A DNA stretch of 55,297 nucleotides from an uncultured Mediterraneibacter sp. (GTDB taxonomy: Bacteria; Bacillota; Clostridia; Lachnospirales; Lachnospiraceae): the NCBI GenBank assembly GCA_944375765.1, contig CALWAR010000060.1, forward strand, positions 1 through 55,297, in the 5' to 3' direction. Each line of letters begins with the position of its first letter. Position 1 is the stretch's first letter. The notes beneath the pieces were generated by a model. The model had not been told where the DNA came from. It did no database searches and saw only the letters and a list, made by a program, of their open reading frames with translations. Below, one piece after another: positions 16,073 to 24,280 of this stretch. A program made the translations under genes and the position numbers.

Positions 16073-16969
16073 TCAGCGATCCGTATGTCCGCCTTGTATC
16101 TCTTCCACAATGCTTCTGATCGTCTCAACATCCTCCTCAAACATGCCAGCGATCTCTTCGATCGTTAAGCCTTTGTCCATCTTCTTCTTTGTCAGTTCCC
16201 TCAGTTTACTGCGTTCCCCCAATGCGCGCCCTTTTTCGATACCTTTCAGTTCCCCTCGTTTCAGAGCACTGTTCATCTGGGAATTGTAATCTCTTATCGC
16301 TCGTTCCCGGGCTTCATATTCCAGCTTTGCGCGCTCATCCGCACTCAGCTTTTCCAGTTCTTTATATGCCTCTTCGATATACTCGTCTGTTTTTGCCATA
16401 TCCTCGAACTCCTTTCGGTTCTTCCCTCCGAGGAAGCGCATCCACTTGATGATGTCCTCACTGCTCTGTATCGATCCCGGCAGCTTTTTGAGTTCCAGGA
16501 TCTGTATCTCCATCAGATCTGTATACTTTTTCCCGGAATCTTCATCACAAAAGCATATGGTACGGTGGCATTTCTCATCGTCGTTGAAATAGATAAAATC
16601 CAGGATACTCACATGGATGCATTTCTTCAGATTGTCATATGGTTCGCCTCTCTTTAACTGATCTGTAAATATCCTGCTCAGATAGAACAGACTTCGGGCG
16701 TCCCAGTTTTCAAAGTAAGCAACCTGCATCTCCATGTCGATCTGACTCTTATCTTCCATCATCACCCTTACGTCCAGGATCCCCAGCTTGTCGTCTGAAT
16801 ATTCCTGCCTGAGTTCTGTTGGAAGCAGCATCGTGTCGTGGATGGATACCGGGTCTGTCTTCAGGAGTGATGCAATGAAGCCTCTCCTCACTTTCGGGTT
16901 ACTCATTAATCCCTTAAAGCAGATGTCAACGGTGGGAAGCATTATAAAATTGTCGTTCTTTTTCTCCAT
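16073..16969 (-). CDS. Rpn family / PD-(D/E)XK nuclease-type transposase-like protein
   Basis: 298 residues. The N-terminal two thirds match the Rpn/PDDEXK_2 family: DICFKGLMSNPKVRRGFIASLL, GILDVRVMMEDKSQIDMEMQV with the Asp and Glu/Gln of the nuclease core, then WDARSLFYLSRIFTDQLKRGEPYDNL. The C-terminal third is a charged helix with a G-R-A-L-G-E repeat and a short helix-turn-helix-like end (GLTIEEIAGMFEEDVETIRSIV). Family members are RecA-independent recombination-promoting nucleases, often in many copies per genome and possibly mobile or involved in phage defence. It is a single gene with no flanking repeats that I could find; the 140-bp inverted-repeat element at 17254 lies on its upstream side. 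Confidence 0.9.
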   Translation of the reverse strand: MEKKNDNFIMLPTVDICFKGLMSNPKVRRGFIASLLKTDPVSIHDTMLLPTELRQEYSDDKLGILDVRVMMEDKSQIDMEMQVAYFENWDARSLFYLSRIFTDQLKRGEPYDNLKKCIHVSILDFIYFNDDEKCHRTICFCDEDSGKKYTDLMEIQILELKKLPGSIQSSEDIIKWMRFLGGKNRKEFEDMAKTDEYIEEAYKELEKLSADERAKLEYEARERAIRDYNSQMNSALKRGELKGIEKGRALGERSKLRELTKKKMDKGLTIEEIAGMFEEDVETIRSIVEEIQGGHTDR

Positions 16970-17253
16970 ATATCCTCTCCTGTGCTGCTGCGGCAGGAAA
17001 GGACATCCCTGTGCTTATTTTAGCATAACAGAGTATTATGTAAAGCATAAAAGAATAATATCCTCTGCCGCCGGGCAGATGTGCTGAACTGTTTACTAAT
17101 GATTTGTTTTTATCAGGTTTTCATTGAATTTTTGCCATGAACATGGGATAATAAAAGTTACTGATCGGAAATGCCGTTATGGAAACGTTTCCCCGAACTC
17201 TCAAAAGGGATCTGTTTTTTCTGATATATATTAAGATATTAAGGAATTAAACT

Positions 17254-17393
17254 CCCTTAAACCCTGAGAGCAGCCGCCATATGTACGGCCTTGTTTTGTG
17301 GTGTTTCTCGGAACAGGTCTCTCAAATTTATATTAATCTGATTGTTAATAGTTTCCGCGGCGCACTGTGGCGGCTGCTCTCAGGGTTTAAGGG
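17254..17393. repeat. 140-bp element bounded by a perfect 26-bp inverted repeat
   Basis: 17254-17279 and 17368-17393 are exact reverse complements (26 bp; core GAGAGCAGCCGCCA). The 88 bp between them are AT-rich and include a smaller palindrome, ATTAA...TTAAT (about 17332-17349). No ORF and no T-run follow either arm, so it is not a normal terminator. Architecture fits a MITE or a structured RNA. The gap 16970-17422 holds nothing else I can name. Confidence 0.85.
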
Positions 17394-17422
17394 TGATAAA
17401 TTAAAGTGTTATGTACTGTTAT

Positions 17423-17920
17423 TTATGGAAGCATAATTCCGTCTGTAACAGAAGCAGACTCATCATACGCACCAGCGGCTGTACCCGCTATGTGGTTAGC
17501 CCTCACCCGGTAATAGTAGCCTCTGTCTACTGTGACGACTTTGGCGGTCGAGAGGAAGACATCGTCATGCGACTCCTCCATCCACCAGTCAACCTGCCAC
17601 CATTCGTCCAGATCTTCCTGGTACTGATCGACATAGACGATCGTGGCCATATATTCCACTTCCTGATTGGCTGTCGTGGATGCGTAAGCATATACTCTTG
17701 TGAGTCCTGCCTTTGAGATCGTACACACGCCGTCCATCAGGTAATAGCCTCTCGCCATACGGTCGGCCGTTGTTCCGGTAGAACTTTCCTCCTCCGTGAG
17801 ATAAGAACCGTCTACTTTTTTAGGTTTTGTGTCTGACGCTTCTGCATTGATCACTGACGTCATCATCATCGTACACACGATCGCCAAACTGCATACCATT
17901 GATAAAATACGTTTTTTCAT
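17423..17920 (-). CDS. Secreted protein, DUF6147-like
   Basis: 165 residues from ATG 17920 (an in-frame GTG at 17929 overlaps the AGAGG ribosome binding site and is rejected). A clear signal peptide (MKKRILSMVCSLAIVC ... INAEASD) is followed by a compact, aromatic-rich domain: GTTADRMARGYYLMDG, STTANQEVEYMATIVYVDQY, WWQVDWWMEE and RGYYYRVRANHIAG. These match what I recall of DUF6147, a small secreted family of Lachnospiraceae of unknown function. It lies 65 bp after the DUF4367 gene and may be co-transcribed with it. Confidence 0.75.
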   Translation of the reverse strand: MKKRILSMVCSLAIVCTMMMTSVINAEASDTKPKKVDGSYLTEEESSTGTTADRMARGYYLMDGVCTISKAGLTRVYAYASTTANQEVEYMATIVYVDQYQEDLDEWWQVDWWMEESHDDVFLSTAKVVTVDRGYYYRVRANHIAGTAAGAYDESASVTDGIMLP

Positions 17921-17985
17921 CTTTTGCACCTCTGCTGATCATTCATTTGCTCCCCTGTTAAATAAACAATCAACTCGCAGAATAC

Positions 17986-18771
17986 TTACGCATTTTCATC
18001 ATAAAATATCATATTTTTTAAAATTTTTTCAAATTCATCCTTTTCCATCGCGCCTTTTATCTCGTATTGAGCGTCCATGTACTCGAAGTCTGCCGTATAT
18101 CTGTTCTCATCCGAGTCTTTTACATCATATTCTTTAACTTTTGCAGATATATTGCCGGATACGCTGACATTATACTCCCGGATCAGTTCATCCGGTTCAA
18201 TCTGCCCCTGAGAAGAATCCTTGTCATTCATGTACATACTGTATTTAATTATTTTGTCATGATACGTATACAAAAGGACTGCATTTTCCTGTTCACCGTC
18301 TATCTCGAATTCTTTCAGGCTCATTCCTCTCGGTATATAGCCAAATCTCACAGGATATATACCAAGCTTCTGCCTTATCTCATTAAAAACCTGTACTTCA
18401 TCCAGATCCCTGGTTTCCTGAGAGTCCATCTGCTCTACGTTAATAACTGATAAGTCCTCCTCCCCCGCAACTCTATCCCACAACACTTTCCAGTAGGACT
18501 TACTCCCGGTTCCAGTCATCACGCTGCCGAATACAAGAATGACCGCAGCCGCCAGCGCCAGAAAGAGCCGGCGTCTTTTTCTCATGTGGCGCACTTTCTT
18601 TTTATATCTCTTATCGTATTCATACTCCTGTATTTTTTCAAAGAGAGAAGTCTCCATATCTTCAGACACAATTATATCATCAAGATCATCTCTGCTCCTG
18701 ATCTCTTTTTCTATCTCTTTTGCGTCTCTGTCGACTTCTTCTTTCAGTGACAGCTTTTTAAGTTCTATCAT
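17986..18771 (-). CDS. DUF4367 domain membrane protein (anti-sigma-like layout)
   Basis: 261 residues. A charged cytoplasmic N-terminus of about 85 residues is followed by one membrane helix (about 86-104, RRRLFLALAAAVILVFGSVM) and an external domain with the DUF4367 pattern: YPVRFGYIPRGMSLKEFEI, VLLYTYHDKIIKYSMYMN and a final DEFEKILKNMIFYDE. Such proteins often partner ECF sigma factors in Clostridia and may hold them at the membrane. The nearest sigma gene is at 20032-20586, with the murG gene on the opposite strand between them. The start has AAAGGTG upstream. Confidence 0.75.
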   Translation of the reverse strand: MIELKKLSLKEEVDRDAKEIEKEIRSRDDLDDIIVSEDMETSLFEKIQEYEYDKRYKKKVRHMRKRRRLFLALAAAVILVFGSVMTGTGSKSYWKVLWDRVAGEEDLSVINVEQMDSQETRDLDEVQVFNEIRQKLGIYPVRFGYIPRGMSLKEFEIDGEQENAVLLYTYHDKIIKYSMYMNDKDSSQGQIEPDELIREYNVSVSGNISAKVKEYDVKDSDENRYTADFEYMDAQYEIKGAMEKDEFEKILKNMIFYDENA

Positions 18772-18871
18772 TCTTTACACCTTTTCTGCCCTATCTTTTC
18801 CTTGACTTTTCACCAAATAAGGTTAAGATGAAATTAGCTTTAATATGACTATTTCTGGAGGTTATTGTTTT

Positions 18872-19942
18872 ATGAAACGAATCATTTTAACCGGCGGTGG
18901 CACTGCCGGACATGTTACTCCTAATATCGCCCTGATACCCAGACTCCAGGAACTGGGATATGATATTCAGTATATTGGTTCATACAGCGGCATTGAGAAA
19001 GACCTCATAGAGCCTCTCGGCGTTCCCTATCACGGGATCTCTTCGGGCAAACTTCGCCGTTATTTCAGCGTACAGAACTTCACAGATCCGTTTCGAGTCG
19101 TCAAAGGTTTTGGAGAAGCCCGCAGACTTATTAAAGATCTTAAGCCTGACGTCATCTTTTCCAAAGGCGGTTTCGTATCTGTACCTGTCGTCCTGGCCGG
19201 AAAGCGGTGCAAGATCCCTGTCATCATCCATGAATCGGATATGACTCCCGGGCTCGCCAACAAGATAGCTCTTCCTTCCGCCACCAGGGTATGCTGCAAT
19301 TTCCCCGAGACTCTTGACTTCCTTCCAAAGGGAAAGGCTGTCCTCACCGGTTCTCCGATACGTCAGGAGCTCCTATCAGGCAATAAGATCGCCGCGATGG
19401 ACTTATGCGGGTTCACGGCCGACAAGCCCGTCATCCTTGTGATAGGAGGTAGTCTGGGCTCTGTTGTTGTTAATAACGCGGTCCGTAAAAGTCTGCCGCG
19501 CCTTCTGGAACAGTTCCAGCTCATCCACCTGTGCGGAAAAGGCAAAACGGACGACTCTCTCAAAGATACAGCAGGTTATTGTCAGTTTGAATATATCCGG
19601 GATGAACTCCGGGATATATTTGCGCTCTCAGATATTGTAATCTCAAGGGCGGGCGCTAATGCCATCTGTGAATTGCTGGCTCTCAGAAAACCAAATCTTC
19701 TTATCCCCCTGTCGGCAAAAGCGAGTCGCGGCGACCAGATCCTGAACGCACGGTCGTTCGAGCGTCAGGGATTCAGCATGGTGCTCGAAGAGGAAGCTCT
19801 TACCGAGGATTCGCTTATATCATCTGTCCTCGGGCTCTATGAAAACCGAGGGACGTTTATCGATGCCATGAGGAATTCTGATCAGCAGGATTCGATCGAC
19901 ACGATTATCTCATTTATCGAAGAAGCCTCCTCCGATAAGTAA
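18872..19942 (+). CDS. murG: UDP-N-acetylglucosamine-undecaprenyl-PP-MurNAc-pentapeptide GlcNAc transferase
   Basis: 356 residues from ATG 18872, which has TGGAGG upstream; a longer frame to 18845 lacks a site. Motifs of the GT28 family are complete: GGGTAGHVTPNIAL at the N-terminus, GGFVSVPVVLAGK, GSPIRQELL, LVIGGSLGS and SRAGANAICELLALRKPNLLIPL. It makes lipid II from lipid I on the inner face of the membrane. It stands alone, outside a division and cell-wall cluster, and on the strand opposite to its neighbours, with its own terminator. Whether it is the only MurG of the genome or a second copy cannot be seen here. Confidence 0.93.
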   Translation: MKRIILTGGGTAGHVTPNIALIPRLQELGYDIQYIGSYSGIEKDLIEPLGVPYHGISSGKLRRYFSVQNFTDPFRVVKGFGEARRLIKDLKPDVIFSKGGFVSVPVVLAGKRCKIPVIIHESDMTPGLANKIALPSATRVCCNFPETLDFLPKGKAVLTGSPIRQELLSGNKIAAMDLCGFTADKPVILVIGGSLGSVVVNNAVRKSLPRLLEQFQLIHLCGKGKTDDSLKDTAGYCQFEYIRDELRDIFALSDIVISRAGANAICELLALRKPNLLIPLSAKASRGDQILNARSFERQGFSMVLEEEALTEDSLISSVLGLYENRGTFIDAMRNSDQQDSIDTIISFIEEASSDK

Positions 19943-19987
19943 CTCCGGTATCTTCTGATATCCTTTTATCGATATTTACGTTTCATC

Positions 19988-20030
19988 AGCAGATGTCTCA
20001 GCGGGCATCTGCTTTATTTTATTCTGTCTG
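19988..20030 (+). terminator. Terminator of murG
   Basis: AGCAGATG (19988-19995) pairs with CATCTGCT (20006-20013), followed by TTATTTTATT. It separates murG from the convergent sigma-factor gene. Confidence 0.85.
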
Positions 20031-20031
20031 C

Positions 20032-20586
20032 TTATTTATCCTGTCTTTTCATTTCTTCATACTCTGCACCAAATGTTCTGTTTATCCACTTTCTAGCTCT
20101 GTGCAGTATACTGTGAAGAACAGGCAGGCGTATTCCCATCATGTCGGCTGCCTTTGCCTGCGGTATCTCCAGATAATAAACGAGGATTACCGCCTCATAC
20201 CATCGTGGATTCTTCTCCATCAGTTCCGCAAATATCTTTTCATGAAGTTCTCTTCTGCTGCGTTCAAGCTCATTTTCAGCATACTCATCTTCCGCACTCT
20301 CCCTCAGGGGTTCTTCTGTCTGATGTGTTTCGTCATCTATCTGCAGTATTTCCCGATCGTGCTTCTTTTTGTAATTCAGAGCTGCATTTTTAGCGGTAGT
20401 AAACAGCCATGAAGAGATATTTCCATGCTTCAGATCTTCAAATCCTGTGTACAGTTTTATGAATGTATCCTGAGTTATGTCTTCCGCCGCATCGTAATTA
20501 TTACCTGAATAAATGTATGCCGCTTTCAGGACGAGATTTTTGTATTCCTCATAAATCTCGTTGAATTCACGATTACTTGTCAACAT
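20032..20586 (-). CDS. ECF-type RNA polymerase sigma factor
   Basis: 184 residues. Region 2 is visible as NEIYEEYKNLVLKAAYIYSG, YDAAEDITQDTFIKLYTGFED and ISSWLFTTAKNAALNYKK. Region 4 is EKNPRWYEAVILVYYLEIPQAKAADMMGI ... LHSILHRARKWINR. The linker is acidic. It should direct RNA polymerase to a small regulon. The stop is 12 bp before... the HIT gene on the upstream side ends at 20599, so it may be the second gene of a HIT-sigma unit. A possible partner anti-sigma protein (DUF4367) is at 17986-18771. Confidence 0.92.
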   Translation of the reverse strand: MLTSNREFNEIYEEYKNLVLKAAYIYSGNNYDAAEDITQDTFIKLYTGFEDLKHGNISSWLFTTAKNAALNYKKKHDREILQIDDETHQTEEPLRESAEDEYAENELERSRRELHEKIFAELMEKNPRWYEAVILVYYLEIPQAKAADMMGIRLPVLHSILHRARKWINRTFGAEYEEMKRQDK

Positions 20587-20598
20587 AATTACTCCGGT

Positions 20599-21006
20599 TT
20601 ATTTCATTTTTTTGAGTATCTCATTTTTTACTTCTTCCGTCAGCTCGCCTGACTGCCAGCCGAGCCCGACCTGATCTCCCTCATATCTGGGAATCAGGTG
20701 TATATGGAAATGAAATACCGTCTGTCCCGCACACGTTTCGTTATTCTGCACGATGTTGTACCCGTCGCAGCCAAGCACATCCGTCATCTTCGTTATCATC
20801 TTTTTGGCAAGCTTCATCGCCCTGGCTGCCGTTTCCCCGTCAATATCATACAGATTTCGGAAATGCTCTTTCGGCAGTATGAGCGCATGTCCCTTTGACG
20901 CCGGACCCAGATCCAGGATCACCCGGAATTCATCGTCCTCATGAAGTGTTGCAGAAGGGATCTCTCCCGCTGCGATTTTACAGAATATACATTCTCTTTC
21001 TTTCAT
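20599..21006 (-). CDS. HIT family (histidine triad) nucleotide hydrolase
   Basis: 135 residues. Starting at ATG 21006 places AGAGGA six bases upstream; the ATG at 21012 touches the site and is less likely. It has CIFCKIAAGEIPS, a two-Cys zinc-type start, and the histidine triad VFHFHIHLIPRY near the C-terminus. HIT proteins cleave AMP from adenylated or dinucleotide substrates. It is 12 bp upstream of the ECF sigma factor gene and probably in the same transcript. Confidence 0.95.
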   Translation of the reverse strand: MKERECIFCKIAAGEIPSATLHEDDEFRVILDLGPASKGHALILPKEHFRNLYDIDGETAARAMKLAKKMITKMTDVLGCDGYNIVQNNETCAGQTVFHFHIHLIPRYEGDQVGLGWQSGELTEEVKNEILKKMK

Positions 21007-21234
21007 CTTCATTCCTCTTTTCGCAGATTATTTCTGATTGTAGTATAGACCATTTTCTGGAAAAAGAGAAGTTTTTTATGCCTAAAATAGTCTGGATCCC
21101 AAATGGCGTGTTCCGGCTCTCCTGTCGAAATCTGTCGTGTAGATCCTGTTGAACAAGCCCCGTTCGCATGCTAGACTAGTGGTTAGCGGAGCCGTTGGCA
21201 CTATTTTAATAACTGCAGAAAAGAGGAATCTGGT

Positions 21235-21966
21235 ATGCTCACTAATATCGATCTCAACAAAATGAATCATCTGATGGAACAGAATAAGGATACGAAGCAG
21301 ATCATCTCGCAGCTTCTGGAAAATCACCACACAGCAGTATCTATGATCGCGCATGAAATCCGCAATCCCCTGACTCTCGTATCCTCATCCCTTCAGATCA
21401 TGGAGGCGCAGCACCCGGAAGTCAAAGAATTCCACAACTGGAAGCTGATGATGGAGGACGTACGTTTCATGTGCGATCTGCTAAATCAGTTGTCCACCTT
21501 TAACAACAGCAGTACGCTGCACCATTCGGTATTCTCCATCGAAAAGCTTCTGAAAAATATCTCTGTCTCCTTTGCCATATCTCTGGACGCCTCGGACTGC
21601 GATATCGAATTTTCTTCTAAGATCGCATCGGGAATGGGTGATTTTACCGGAGATAAGATCAAACTGGAAGAAGTCCTCCTCAATATCCTCCAAAATGCCC
21701 GTGACGCTGTAGGAGAATCCGGCTCCATCTTTCTTTCCGCTGAGCGTCTAAGTGATAGTATTGTGATACGGTGCCGGGACACCGGGTGTGGGATACCAGA
21801 TGAACGCATAGATACGATCTTCGATATGTTCGTCACTTATAAAGAAAACGGGACCGGCCTTGGCCTGTCGTCTGCCAAACGCATCGTGGAAGCGCATGGA
21901 GGCGCTCTCACAGTTGATTCTGTTCCTGATAAAGGAAGCGTTTTTACCGTCACGCTTCCAGCCTGA
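21235..21966 (+). CDS. Soluble orphan sensor histidine kinase
   Basis: 243 residues with no membrane helix and no input domain. It has a short coiled N-terminus (about 1-30), the HisKA dimer domain with the phospho-accepting His in MIAHEIRNPLT, and a complete HATPase domain: N box (LLNILQNARDAV), G1 (DTGCGIPDERI), F-like (FDMFVTYKENG), and G2 (GTGLGLSSAKRIVEAHGG). No response regulator lies nearby. In Clostridia such orphan kinases often phosphorylate Spo0A; this is a family-based guess. It points against replication and ends 8 bp from the convergent rhomboid gene. AGAGGA lies 8 bp before the ATG. Confidence 0.92.
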   Translation: MLTNIDLNKMNHLMEQNKDTKQIISQLLENHHTAVSMIAHEIRNPLTLVSSSLQIMEAQHPEVKEFHNWKLMMEDVRFMCDLLNQLSTFNNSSTLHHSVFSIEKLLKNISVSFAISLDASDCDIEFSSKIASGMGDFTGDKIKLEEVLLNILQNARDAVGESGSIFLSAERLSDSIVIRCRDTGCGIPDERIDTIFDMFVTYKENGTGLGLSSAKRIVEAHGGALTVDSVPDKGSVFTVTLPA

Positions 21967-21974
21967 TGTGTCTG

Positions 21975-22568
21975 TCAGTTATGATACGTATTTCTTCGAT
22001 AAAGGACGGCTGCCAGGAGAAATCCACTCACGAGTCCGCCGATGTGAGCCAGATTATCTACTCCGCTGCTTGTCAGACCGAAGTAAAGACTCAGCACGAC
22101 CATGACAAGCATACCGCGCCCGGACAGTCTTCCCAGTTTCCCTCTATTGGATATGACCACAAAGAGCAGAGCCCCCATGAGCCCGAATACCGCTCCTGAC
22201 GCTCCGGCCGATACGATTTCTTTACCGACCGTCACATCATACCAGAATGAAAGGATATTTCCTGCTATCCCGCTCACAAAATAGACGATCAGAAATCTGA
22301 CCTTTCCTGTCTCCGGCTCCAGATTCCATCCGAGAGCGCCCAGCATGACCATATTGTTGAGCAGGTGCTCAATCCCGAAATGCAGGAACAGGCACGTAAC
22401 GATCCTGTAATACTCGTGTCCCTTTAAGACAAGGGGGTCATACATGGCTCCATGCTGTATCATAAACAGCGGGTCTTCCGTATCTCCAAACATAGTCAGA
22501 GCCAAAAATACCACTGCATTTATAACGATCAGACTTACAGTACAGACAGCTTCCGGTGTTCTCTTCAC
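21975..22568 (-). CDS. Rhomboid family intramembrane serine protease
   Basis: 197 residues with about six hydrophobic segments. The catalytic dyad is visible: Ser in SAGASGAVFGLMG and His in VDNLAHIGGLVSG. LFLHFGIEHLLNNMVML carries the conserved loop His and Asn residues. It cleaves membrane proteins within or near their membrane helix. The start is GTG at 22568 with AGAGGA five bases upstream; the nearby ATG-ATG-TGA is out of frame. It follows the DUF6382 gene by 59 bp and so could be the last gene of the Tad transcript, where processing of TadE- or pilin-like proteins would be a natural job. This link is inference only. Confidence 0.92.
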   Translation of the reverse strand: MKRTPEAVCTVSLIVINAVVFLALTMFGDTEDPLFMIQHGAMYDPLVLKGHEYYRIVTCLFLHFGIEHLLNNMVMLGALGWNLEPETGKVRFLIVYFVSGIAGNILSFWYDVTVGKEIVSAGASGAVFGLMGALLFVVISNRGKLGRLSGRGMLVMVVLSLYFGLTSSGVDNLAHIGGLVSGFLLAAVLYRRNTYHN

Positions 22569-22627
22569 ATCATGTCCTCTTTTCTATCAGAATCTACCCT
22601 GCGGTCTTTTTATTATAAGATACCCTT

Positions 22628-23407
22628 TCACTCATGTCCATCCATTTCCGTTATCAGATCTTTCCATTCGCCCCATCGCCCGCTTTTTATCCTGCGGACC
22701 GCTCTTTTGATCCGTCCATACCGCACAGGCGGCTCTCTGACTGAATCTGCATATTTGTCCATTATGTTGTTTTCGTCATCTTCCGTCTCCAGATCAAACA
22801 GAGCATCCTGCGGCATGTCGCTGTCCTCCTGTTCTTCTCTGCGACTGTCCTCCTGTTCTTCTCTGCGGCATTCCTCTATGATCTTTCTGAGTTTAAATCC
22901 TTCCTGCATCGTGTCTTTATGTAGCCGATATACAAGAAAGATTCCTTTCGTATCACGATAATCCAGTTTTTTTACAAAATACTCCGTCATCTGATGAAAT
23001 GACCGGCACAGAGACGGTCTCTTCTCCATACTTTCTCTGGATACCGGGAGATAGCAGAATCTGTGCTTTCCTCCTTCAATGAATACCATATCCGGCGTCA
23101 GGATGATTCCGTCAGGATCGAGCAGATGGCCGACTACGTCCTCGACTGTACCAAGCAGATCTTCGATAAATCTTTCTACATCCTTTCTTTTCATTTCACA
23201 TACGCTGTACTGCTTTTCCATACTGATCCCGCCATTTATTCGATAGCTGTATCTGCTGTCTCCGTCTCTTCCGCTCCCTTTCACTTTGATCAGACCGGCG
23301 ATATCGTTCGCACTGAGCATACGTATCTGATAGTCTTCCCTGTAAGGCAATTTCAGATCGATATGGATATCCGTATGTTCCCAGCCATTTTCGTATGTTA
23401 CTTTCAT
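22628..23407 (-). CDS. DUF6382-like protein without FHA domain
   Basis: 259 residues. The N-terminal 150 residues (MKVTYENGWEHTDIHID ... DVVGHLLDPDGIILTPDMVFIEG) resemble DUF6382, which in Lachnospiraceae usually precedes an FHA domain. Here the C-terminus is instead a charged, acidic linker and a basic tail (RIKRAVRRIKSGRWGEWKDL), so no phosphopeptide-binding module is present. A 24-bp tandem duplication (22821-22844, 22845-22868) encodes a repeated REEQEDSR segment. The start overlaps the stop of the TadE-like gene by 4 bp (ATGA), so it is translated with the Tad genes. Function unknown. Confidence 0.7.
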   Translation of the reverse strand: MKVTYENGWEHTDIHIDLKLPYREDYQIRMLSANDIAGLIKVKGSGRDGDSRYSYRINGGISMEKQYSVCEMKRKDVERFIEDLLGTVEDVVGHLLDPDGIILTPDMVFIEGGKHRFCYLPVSRESMEKRPSLCRSFHQMTEYFVKKLDYRDTKGIFLVYRLHKDTMQEGFKLRKIIEECRREEQEDSRREEQEDSDMPQDALFDLETEDDENNIMDKYADSVREPPVRYGRIKRAVRRIKSGRWGEWKDLITEMDGHE

Positions 23408-23820
23408 TGCAGTATCACCCCTGTCCGTCTAAGGGCCTCTTCAGGCCTTACTGTCTCCGCTCTCTGACATATTTCAAGTTTCATGATATTTCTGTCGGCT
23501 GACGCTGATACTTCGACGCCGTCTTCGCTCTCACTGACTGTAACAGATACATCTGTCATATAGATGAGTTTCCCTTTTGTTCTTTCATAAAAGAACGTCT
23601 CAAGGTCGTACACAGTGTCCGCCCTCCTTGCCGCCTGTGTTCCCAGAACGGCCGTCTCGCTGGCCGCTGCGTTCAGCACTGCTTTATCGTGATAATAAAA
23701 TACTGCGTGAACGATCAGTACAAACAGTCCCAGGAACAGTGGGATAATGTACGACATTTCAACGACTGTACTTCCTTTTACTTCTCTTCTTCTCTTTTTT
23801 ATCTCTCTAATAAGCTCCAA
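23404..23820 (-). CDS. TadE-like minor pilin protein
   Basis: 138 residues. A basic N-terminus (KKRRREVKGSTVVEMSYIIPLFLGLFVLIVHAVFYYHDKAVL) shows the TadE pattern: Gly-Ser then a hydrophobic helix that begins with a Glu at about +5. It would be cleaved by the prepilin peptidase next to it. The start is TTG at 23820 with AGGAGGG eight bases upstream inside the end of the peptidase gene; the two frames overlap by 14 bp. It is part of the Tad/Flp operon and probably acts as a pseudopilin. Confidence 0.82.
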   Translation of the reverse strand: MELIREIKKRRREVKGSTVVEMSYIIPLFLGLFVLIVHAVFYYHDKAVLNAAASETAVLGTQAARRADTVYDLETFFYERTKGKLIYMTDVSVTVSESEDGVEVSASADRNIMKLEICQRAETVRPEEALRRTGVILQ

Positions 23821-24280
23821 ATAGCATCCCTCCTATGTAAGCGACTGTCAAAAAAGGGACAAAGGCAAAAGAGGATTTTCTGTGAAATCTTTTTCTCACC
23901 AGCATATAGATTGAGAACACAGCCGCAATGAAAAAAGCTGTCATCAGTACTGACAGGACGCCCCAGAATCCGAGGAAGCTTCCCATGATCGTGATAAGGA
24001 TGCTGTCCCCATATCCGAAAGCCTCCCGTGTCGTCCTGCTCATAAGCAGGAACAAAGCGCCAATACATCCGCCCGCCGCAAGCGCTGTCAGAGGAATCTC
24101 TCTGTCACAGAATACTCCTGCCAGAGAAAATACAGCTCCCAGGAGCAGAACCAGAAGATTCAGTCTTTTCCATCTTATATCCATGGCCGCGAGCACACAC
24201 AGGTATCCTGCAAACAGTACTCTGCATATGAGCCAGTTATTTTCTGAAATTAATTCTGCTGCTCTTTCTAGTGCGAACAT
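23807..24280 (-). CDS. Type IV prepilin peptidase, A24 family (TadV/CpaA-like)
   Basis: 157 residues from ATG 24280, chosen over an in-frame TTG at 24289 because AGGAGG lies nine bases upstream of the ATG. The two catalytic Asp residues of the A24 family are visible: one in AAMDIRWKRLN and one in FGYGDSILI (GxGD motif). Six hydrophobic segments follow the family layout. It would remove the leader of Flp and TadE-like proteins. The gene overlaps the TadE-like genes on both sides. Confidence 0.9.
   Translation of the reverse strand: MFALERAAELISENNWLICRVLFAGYLCVLAAMDIRWKRLNLLVLLLGAVFSLAGVFCDREIPLTALAAGGCIGALFLLMSRTTREAFGYGDSILITIMGSFLGFWGVLSVLMTAFFIAAVFSIYMLVRKRFHRKSSFAFVPFLTVAYIGGMLFGAY

Noticed and set aside
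17254-17393. Retron-type ncRNA (inverted ends around a structured core)
   Set aside because: No reverse transcriptase gene is in the window.
21013-21234. tRNA-like sequence upstream of the histidine kinase
   Set aside because: The stretch around 21165-21200 has loop-like motifs but no acceptor or T arm could be paired.
22821-22868. CRISPR-like or VNTR array
   Set aside because: Only two units of 24 bp inside a coding region; no spacers.
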